From Sordariomycetes sp. S80-01Y (Eukaryota > Ascomycota > Sordariomycetes), in contig JAXQJY010000027.1 in NCBI GenBank assembly GCA_037042185.1, forward strand, positions 1,860,001 to 1,924,000: a stretch of DNA of 64,000 nt, given 5' to 3'. Within the stretch, counting starts at the first letter, position 1. Each line of letters opens with the position of its first letter. The notes beneath the pieces were generated by a model that had not been told where the DNA came from, ran no database searches, and worked only from the letters and a program-made list of their open reading frames with translations. Made by a program: the position numbers and the translations under genes. Positions 56,515-64,000 of the stretch are shown in pieces.

Positions 56515-57598
56515 TTATGCCTTCTTTTGCGCAGCGATCCAGTCGTTGCGCCCCTTGAGCAGTTGCGCCTTATCCTTGACTTCCCCGAATACGTCAACGC
56601 CCAATCTAGCAGGGAAGTTATACCGCTTGTTCTTCTCCAGCGCCGAAATCTTGTCAAAGTATGGCTTCGGGATCTCGAAGTCTTCGAAGTTCTCGGAGAT
56701 GCGACTGGCAGTAACCGATTTTGGCAGCACCACAGTGCCACGCTGGACGGCCCACTGGATCAGGACCTGAGCGGGCGTCTTGCCGAGTTGCTTGGCAACT
56801 TCGACAACAACTGGGTCGTCCATCGCCTTGGGAAGGCCGTAAATGTTGTTTCCAGAAGGCGAGTAGGCCGTCACGACGATGCCTTGGTCTTTGCACCACT
56901 GGAGGAGGTCAGGCTGTTGGAGGTAGGGATGTGCTTCGATTTGGTTGACGGCGGGCTTGATCTTTGCGCTGTTCGCTGTTAACACACTGCAAAGTCTTCG
57001 TCTGGGAGCCTTGCAACATACAAGCTGAGGACTTCTTGAGTCTTCTCTTTGGTGAAGTTGCTCACGCCAATACTGCGAATCTTGCCAGCCTCAACCAGCT
57101 TCTCCATAGCCTGCCAGGTCTCCTTTACGGGGACGTCGATGACATGCACACCACCATCCTTGGGATCAATCGGGCTCCTGTCCTTCTTTTTCGAGGGCTT
57201 CTCAAATGCAACCGGCCAGTGAATCAGGTACAAGTCCAGGTAATCTGTCTGCAAGTCGGCGAGCGATTCCTCGACGGCCTCGACGACATCAGCGGCCTTG
57301 TGGTGGGTATTCCACAGCTTCGACGTTAGGAAGATCTCGCTGCGAGGAACTCCCGAGGCTTTGATGCCAGCACCGACTTCCTCCTCGTTATCGTAGGTCG
57401 CTGCGGCGTCGATGTGGCGGTAGCCGTTCTTGAGAGCGTACTCTACAGCTTTGGCGACCTCGTTCGGCTTTGATTGCTGCTTTGTGTCAGTTTCTAGGTC
57501 TCAGTGAAACTATCCTTGAGGTCACTTACCCAGGTACCGAGACCAACAGCCGGAATCTCATAGCCCGTGTTGAGCTTGAAAGTACGTCCAGACGACAT
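56515..57598 (-). CDS. Aldo-keto reductase (glycerol/glyceraldehyde reductase type)
   Basis: Three exons, 57530-57598, 57022-57476 and 56515-56968, coding for 325 residues, the usual AKR length. The catalytic tetrad is complete: Asp46 and Tyr51 (HIDAAATYDNEEEVG), Lys76 (LTSKLWNTHHK) and His109 (DLYLIHWPVAF). Other marks are GLGTW, IGVSNF and VNQIEAHPYL. The cofactor region VVLPKSVTASRISEN fits NADPH. Nearest types by eye are fungal Gcy1/GaaD-like glycerol and L-glyceraldehyde reductases, but the family is broad. Next to an acid reductase that releases aldehydes and to a sugar-acid dehydratase, reduction of a pathway aldehyde is a plausible job (inference). Intron 2 acceptor was chosen by frame and gives EVLSFAKIKPAVNQ. 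Confidence 0.93.
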
Positions 57599-59225
57599 GG
57601 TGATGGTCTACAATTCAGGTATCTCGAAGAGTGAAGGAGGAAAGTGGGGGTTAGAGAGAAGAAGAAAAAGCGAGGCGCGAGCCTCGACGGAGCGAGAGCT
57701 CACTCCGATAATATAGGGAAAGAACGCGGTACATCATGCCCATATCGCGTCGAGCGGTCCATCCAATTCACCCCGCGCGGGGCAAGCCGTGATGAGCGTC
57801 AAGTGAACCACGAGGTGAACCAGTGAGAGCAACGGATTGGTGGATAAAGTCGTATCCGAACGTTGGCTTTTCCGACTCGGGCATCCCGCCGACTCCCGAA
57901 TTTCGAAGGCTACAAGGCTTTGGCCGAACGCAGGCGATCCACCGTCAATCCACCACGGGGCCGGAAAAGGGTGACTGACGGATGTTGCAAGAGTTCGAGA
58001 TCCGGCTCCGAGTGAGTTTCGTGTCTCTTCCGGCCAGCATGTGTCCTTGGTACAGTGATCTGGACTCAACCCCTGGTAAATCAAGCACTGGTTGAGCTTC
58101 CTCCGCGATGTCCACGAGGTCAGCCAGATGCCGCAAATATCGTCTTTAACCCCAGATGAGCGAATTGGGTGTATGGCTCGGAGATTATTCAGGACGGGTA
58201 ACGAAGCTGCCATTTGCCCACTGTCATCAACCCCCTTGAAGAGTTCAAATAGGCGAAGACTGTGCTAACTGAAATTGGTCCAGTGTGGACCGAGGCCTTA
58301 AAAGCTGTGTTGCTCGGCCTTTCACGATAATGAGACGCCTTTGTAGCCTTCTTGATGACAACTTCCCCGGTCACTTACCCTACAGATGATAGCTCAATGC
58401 TACCACCTAAGCCATGGCGATAGTACGCAGTAATCGGCGTTGAGCGAACAAGGTGCTGATTGCTGTGCCTAGAATGGGAAACAGCCACAGGGTAGGTCGC
58501 ACGATGCTTGGCAATGTCGAAGATTCCAGAGGTGCGCCGCGTGGCTTTACGTCATGAGAGAGCTGCGCCTCGAGCTTCTTCAGATTATCGGACGATGTTT
58601 GGGCTGCCTAGAAGGCATCACCGGATTTTCACTTTGCAGAGGGGAAGCGCCGGTATCGCTCGACTGTAAGCTGTCTGGTGGGTTCGAGCTGAAAAAGGGA
58701 GCATCTTCAGTGAACATGCATGTCTCACGAATACCTTGAAATCGTCAACGATCCTGAGATGTGCCCTCTCAAACAATCATACCAAAGCATCACTCAATTG
58801 ATATACAACGATGCGCGACGTCTCATATGATTCAGAAGGGAACGCGAGATTAGGTCTAAAATGGTAGTCCAGAGGTTCCCATTCAGCTTGTGACTCCAGT
58901 GGTACAGTACTAAGGGACTCTCAAACAGCCCCTCTGACAACCAATCACGATCCGCCCTCCTGCCTAGCAACGTCAACCCCCAGCCTCAATCAAAATCCAC
59001 CTCGAAAATGATACGTGCCTCGTTTCAACGACCTCTTGCTTACTCCCCATCACGAACGCATCCGTACTCTTGTCACGACATCCGCAATATCCCAAAAGCG
59101 CAGCAGCAGCTGTCTTTTGCATCCTACCAACCCACCGATACCGCCGGGCAGCCACGACGGTGCGCGCGCAAAGTGCTGACGAGGCCTCCTAATCGAAATA
59201 CAGGAGACGTCAACAAGCCGCCAAC
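57599..59225. promoter_or_regulatory. Divergent region: AKR promoter and tvp18 promoter
   Basis: 1,627 bases. Near the AKR start are TATCCGAAC (57853-57861), CTTTTCCGAC (57867-57876) and CCGGAAAAGG (57961-57970), all shared with other cluster B promoters. A 159-codon frame at 57734-58213 covers these sites but has no protein-like features. Confidence 0.45.
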
Positions 59226-59916
59226 ATGTCTATCGCGGACGAGCTGCGGACTCGCAACTTCAGTATGTCCATATCCCCAAGAGGAACAGTGATTGAAGGT
59301 GTATTGACAGCTTGCCAGGTATCTACGGACAATGGTAAGCTTTGCGACGAGCCGCGCGGCGGAGCTCCATCCTCGACGGTCAATACGAACGATGCCATCT
59401 TGCTCGTCGACCACGATCTGCTACCGCGCAACACAGAATGGGAACCCCAAAGCTGACAAACATCTAGGCTCGGCCTCTTGTCTATGATCATCTGTCTTGC
59501 GACAGGTATCAGCTCTTTCTTTAGCTTCCGCCTGCTCCCAACCATCATGGGTGCCTTCGCCGTGTTCGCAATCCCGCCTCAGATTTGAAACCCCTCGCTG
59601 ACGTGCGCACAGCGCTTCCGCACTCTTGATATTGTTCATCGAAGTTCCCTTCCTCCTGCGCATCTGCCCGACCTCTGGCAAGTTCGACGCCTTCGTTCGC
59701 AAGATCTCGACCAACTACATGCGCGCCGCCGCCTATCTCGTCATGTCCATCATCCAATTCCTGAGCTGTATCCGACCCCCGCCAACGGCGCTCCTGGCAG
59801 CGGCCATCTTCTTGCTGTTCACTGCGATCTGCTATGCGTTGGCGGGTGTCAAGGGCCAGGCGTTCGTGGGTAGCAAGACCCTCGGTGGCCACGGTGTCGC
59901 GCAGATGATTGTCTAA
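59226..59916 (+). CDS. tvp18: Golgi membrane protein Tvp18
   Basis: Four exons, 59226-59262, 59319-59334 (16 bases), 59468-59563 and 59613-59916, coding for 150 residues, the family's usual size. The start MSIADELRTRNFS joins through the micro-exon to SIYGQW and then LGLLSMIICLATG; later blocks are LLILFIEVPFLLRICPTS, STNYMRAAAYLVMSIIQF and CYALAGVKGQAFVGSKTLGG, all Tvp18 hallmarks. Four membrane segments fit. In yeast Tvp18 is found in Tlg2-containing late Golgi membranes; its function is unclear. The last intron (59564-59612) uses a weak GTTCGC donor, chosen because it alone keeps the frame. The micro-exon is supported by the conserved IYGQW sequence it encodes. Confidence 0.88.
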
Positions 59917-62834
59917 GGGCCCTGATGCTGGCATCAACATGCCATCATATGAGTTCGATGGAGATCAGAGACGGGAAGGACCTAAGGGTGGCTCGCCAGA
60001 AGAGAGACTGAGACCGTGCAGGAGGTAGTGACACGATGACGCACCAGAAGACTGAATGGGGGGAGTGAGGAGGTAGTATGTGGTGTTGATCCTGGAGGAG
60101 AAGGCCTGAGCGGTGTCCACTAGGAAAAGCCTCACTGTTTGTTTGTATTATGATCCCAGGGTTTGTAACGACTACTCGAAGTACTAGAGCAACGACCCTC
60201 GGGCGTTGATGTTGGCGCATGAAATGAATATAGCTTTTGCTCTTTTCTTTGAAGAAGCTTGCGCAGACTTTGATGTTACTTCAATAGGTGCTACCTAGTT
60301 GCTACCTAGCATTGCCTCTTTATTCTGTCAGCCAAGAACTTCACGGCCAGCTGCTTCCCAAAACGTTGGAATCAAAGTAGCTGTCGGATGAAGTAGTGCC
60401 GGGAAGCTCGGAGCTAGTGAACATGGAGAGACGAAGCAGCGTTGTAGCTGGAGTTGCAACGGCGATCATCGCTTTCCGAGCAACAACGGGCATAGATTGG
60501 GATCAGTTTCAGGGCTTGGCACCACGACTACCTCTGGAGTTATCCGCCTGCCTTCGCAAGGCTTCAAGCTCAGGGTCTTGGGCGGCTGAGAAACTAATGA
60601 CGGGCCAGCTGACCTTTTAATTTATGCAAGACGCCGCTGGTACGGTGCCATTTGTGGCTAGCTGCTGGACGCGTCGGTAGCTCCGGCGCACATCAGGATG
60701 CGGACCGAAGCAGAGAAGGAATGCTTCCCACAATGAAGACGGCGGAGGATTGAATTTGAATTAGGTCTTATTTCCATGTAGCATTGTTGCAACCAGGCGA
60801 CCAGACTTTTCCTTTTCTCACAGCCGCAGCCAGGCTCTCAGAGTGTAATTCTCCGACTCAGACGCTTCGACGATGTTACGCGCTACTAGCACCACAGCAC
60901 AAGGCTCGACATGCCATGGGGCGATCTACAAGCGACAGCAACCTTCGTCCTGCCTGTACTCTGGAGGTTTTGCTCCTGTTCCTGACGCACATTCGTAGAT
61001 CCGGCCATCTCAATCGATCACTGGCAAGATCCGAAGGCTGGTTGGAGACTGTCACGTCATCCGACCCAGTTGTTACTGGGTCCCAACATCCCACTTGGCT
61101 TCTGATGGCTCTCAGCACCAAGTATGCTGCTTGCTGTACAAGAACACAGTGTCTGCTCGTGGTATGTAATGGTTTGTCAAGACGTTGACTATGCTTTTGT
61201 AGCGGGGGCCAACATACCAGTTTGGGGGTCCCTCTAGGGGGCAGCCAGGCCAGTTGGCGTCCGATCTCGATTTGTTGCACGGTGAAGTCGTACATGATGC
61301 TTCCCGTCATCGACGGCCAGTGGGGGGACCCTCCAGCTGGCCGTTGCCGCCACAATTGGCAGTGGCGTCAGGGCAAGCCAAGCATTTGATGACCCAGAGA
61401 TTATGACGAAGTTGCTTCCTTGCGTATAACTTCTTCCTACCTCTCGTCGTACCCCCTCCGACACGGCTGCAAAACCAACACGACCTCGAAAGGCCGATCC
61501 GACACGAATAGAGCGCGTCCAGACCGCTACGATCTTTAGGAGAACTTCAAGAGACACGCGCCCTGCAGGAGGCCAAGGCTGGGGCTTGGAGGTCACAATC
61601 CAGTCCGGCCGGTGGGGCGCGCGATGCGGGGGACTGCGCACTGTACGGTCACGGGCTGCCGCCAGGGACCGACGAAGTGGCAGGCCAATGCCAGGTGGCC
61701 GGATGGTCAGCTCACCCCTTGTTCCATCAGTGTCAGACTCAAAAAGCCACTGAAGATAGGCTCAATTCGTGTCGCGAAGCTCAGTATGGCTCTGCAGACG
61801 AGGATTGGAGTAGTTAGAATCTTTGGAATTGATACTTCTGTCACAGCCGTTGTCGCAGCATCAGACCTTGACAGACCGCTGGAACCGGCAATTGGCGGGG
61901 CATTGTTGCCAGCGCCACAGTGCGCCAGGCTTGGATCGCACACCCTAACCAAGCACCTGCTGCAAACCCCTGTTTCGCGCTCCAAATCGCCGTAGTGACG
62001 GTGACGAAGTGAGGCCGTCACCTGCGCAGCAAAGCTTTTCTCTGCGATTGGCATCGGCTTTGCACAGCTTTTGGCGTGGATCGTATAAGACTATCGTGCC
62101 GCGCCTCATCCGCGCTCTTGTGGTGTAATCAAGGAACCCCCCATTTATAGCCTGCAGTCCCCGTGTAGAAGCCATCGTGACCTGCTTCCATCACTGCATT
62201 TCCTGTTCTTCTCACTTACACGCTCGAGACGTCTTCTATGTCACAATAACGACTTCCGCCAGGTACTAGATACCGTTATCAAGAACCAATTACCAAAATT
62301 GTAAGTCACTATCAGCATTCTTTTTTGCGATCTTTCCTGCATGCACCAGTGGCTGTTGGGTGGCCTCCATTCCTTTGCTTTGCTGCGGGATGCAAGCTTA
62401 TCGCCCGCAACCGGGAGCTGTTTTCGCAAGCGGGCGAGACTGGCAATGATCGGTCGGCCGAGCCGTGATCTCGGGAGGTCCAGCCGACAGCTTCGAAATT
62501 GAGCTGAGGAACTGTGTTTGGCCCTTGGATCCGGCTTTGCTAGGGAGATTGTTATCTTGTCTGTGCTGATAAGACTGTTGGGCGGTGGCTGAGGCAATCT
62601 TGGTCCATTGGCAGATCTTGTGCCGCTGGGTGTCATCCAAAGCCGGACCGGTGTCCTGATGAGTCGTCATCCCCTTGCTTTCTGGAACCGCCCAAACTTT
62701 GTTTCCCAAAAGCTTTGCTCTCTGCATCCTGCATCCTGCGTCTGCCGCGCTCCCAAATCCTCAGTCTTCTGCGTCTGCGGTGTTGTTCGATTCTAATTTT
62801 GTCTTCTCAGCGTTAGCCCACACAAATCGCAGCC
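59917..62834. other. Gene-poor intergenic region of 2.9 kb
   Basis: The longest stretch without a supported gene. Frames up to 159 codons occur on both strands (for example 60876-61355 and 61234-61641, minus) but overlap one another and show no domain pattern. The last 500 bases should be promoter and leader of the next gene. Direct short repeats (CAGCCACCTAGTTG-like) near 60290-60310 read 'ctacctagttg' twice. Confidence 0.45.
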
Positions 62835-64000
62835 ATGACAGCCGCCGCAACGCAATCAACGCCCGCCATCCCTCCCTGTCCCTCTAGGGCCTCCGAGAAA
62901 GACAGCTCCAGCAGCTCCGGCCCCAAGATCCCACCGAGACCGATCAAGAGCCGCGCTGAGCGGTCCATATCACCCAATGCTCAACGCTTCGCGCAGTCGC
63001 CCTTCAACGAGGGCAGATTCCCCCGACCCGACAACAAGGCGCTCCTGAGCCCGAACCGCGGGCTGTATGAGCCCGTTGAGGACCCAATTGACCGTCCAGG
63101 TAGCGTTTCTATGCCTGGCGTCGGCGAGGAGGGCATGGAATACAACGCCATTGCCTCTGAGGCCGAGGACGACAAGGAAACTCGAGCTGTGTCGCCAGAA
63201 CAGACTAGAACTGTTGGCGAAGGTCTGGAGCTGCATGCGCCCAGGGCTACACTGCCTGCCAACAGCGCTAAGGCTCGTGTTCAAACCGTCACCCGGACCG
63301 ACTCAGACAGAGCTGCACAGTTTGGCATTGGTCGTCCTACTTCTGCTGGTGGCAGCGGACGTCCTACCTCTCGCCAATCCGTCGGTGACCGCGCAACCTC
63401 CCGTGAGGGTGTCAAGAACCGTCCCAGCACGAGTTTCTCCAACAATAGCGACCACGGCCACCAGGATGACGATGATCACGGCATCCCCGAGATTGGCCAG
63501 CGTGTGCCCATGAATCCCAACCTGGGCGATGTCCAGGCTCCTTCCCCTGGTCCCGAGAACAACAAGAGGAATCACGTCCGCAAGCACAGTGCCCGTGGCC
63601 TACCTCCTGGCAGCTACGGCCTCCACGGCCACGGTGTTGGACCTCAGGACAAATTGGAAAAGGCCTACTACCAGAAGCACCCTGAGCTTCTGCATAGGGA
63701 GGAACACACCCCTATTCACGATCGCCAGAACACCTTTGCCATGAGCAGGGAGGACTTGAACAGGCTTGTCCGTGACACGGCAAGCCGTGGCGCTGGCTTG
63801 GGTAAGCATGGTTGAAACTGATGCGTGAGTGGCTTTGCTAACATTGCATCCAGGTACTGCTCCTGAAATCCGTAGCACCCCTACCGATGAGGTCGCTTTC
63901 CAAGCTAGCGAAGAATATGTTCGCCAGACCTCTCCCCGGCCTGGCTCGGCCCAGCCAAAAGACGCCCATCGCAGGTCCTCTTCCCTCGCCAAGGTTCAAT
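62835..64000 (+). CDS. Ser/Pro-rich, largely disordered fungal protein, 3' end missing
   Basis: Exon 1 is 62835-63801; an intron of 52 bases (GTAAGC..CAG, branch GCTAAC) leads to exon 2 at 63854, which runs off the window. At least 371 residues are visible. The N-terminus is rich in Ser, Pro and Arg (SGPKIPPRPIKSRAE), with SP/TP sites and a repeat of RPTSxxGSGRPTSR type at about residues 170-200. A more ordered block follows: AYYQKHPELLHREEHTP and SREDLNRLVRDTASRGAG, then EVAFQASEEYV after the intron. I recognise the pattern as a conserved fungal protein but cannot name it. Possibly a phosphorylated scaffold. Start 62835 is the first in-frame ATG after the C/T-rich leader. Confidence 0.85.

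Noticed and set aside
57734-58213. 159-codon minus-strand frame upstream of the AKR
   Set aside because: No recognisable domain, no conserved-looking blocks, and it covers the likely promoter.
60876-61641. Overlapping minus-strand frames in the 2.9 kb gene-poor region
   Set aside because: They overlap in different phases, lack splice-supported extension and resemble no family.

Overview
The window is nuclear DNA of a filamentous ascomycete (Pezizomycotina, probably Sordariomycetes; species not identifiable by reading alone). The signs are short introns (about 43-106 bases) with GT..AG ends and GCTAAC/CTGAC-like branch sites, Zn2Cys6 regulators, a septin, a ceramide synthase, a fungal-type dynein light intermediate chain and dense packing on both strands. 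I support 27 genes or gene parts, two of them cut by the window ends. Exon joins were placed by eye; for every complete multi-exon gene the exon lengths sum to a multiple of three.

From 1 to 29 kb the genes are mostly conserved cell-biology genes: a secreted subtilase (5' end missing), an SSP411/DUF255 thioredoxin-fold protein, the dynein light intermediate chain, the splicing factor Ist3, a PROPPIN (Hsv2-like), septin Cdc11, a Bax-inhibitor-1 family protein, Lag1 ceramide synthase, an acyl-CoA synthetase, an Och1-like mannosyltransferase, a copper amine oxidase and a GT8 N-acetylglucosaminyltransferase-like protein.

From 30.2 to 57.6 kb the content is accessory carbohydrate and secondary metabolism. 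Cluster A (30.2-40.4 kb) holds a bacterial-type mannose-6-phosphate isomerase-like cupin, an NAD-binding/SAF-domain dehydrogenase, an ACS-family MFS transporter, a Zn2Cys6 regulator and a DUF1537 (four-carbon acid sugar) kinase. It reads as a fungal acid-sugar catabolic cluster: import, oxidise, phosphorylate. A secreted class 3 lipase, a GH105 unsaturated rhamnogalacturonyl hydrolase and a TPR protein follow. Cluster B (47.8-57.6 kb, all on the minus strand) holds an NRPS-like adenylation-carrier-reductase, a second Zn2Cys6 regulator, a D-galactonate dehydratase (DgoD) homologue with all catalytic residues, and an aldo-keto reductase. Short sequence words recur in the promoters inside each cluster, which suggests two local regulons.

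From 59 to 64 kb conserved genes resume: Golgi protein Tvp18, a gene-poor 2.9 kb stretch, and the 5' part of a disordered Ser/Pro-rich protein. I saw no tRNA or rRNA gene, transposon or CRISPR array, though no search tool was run.
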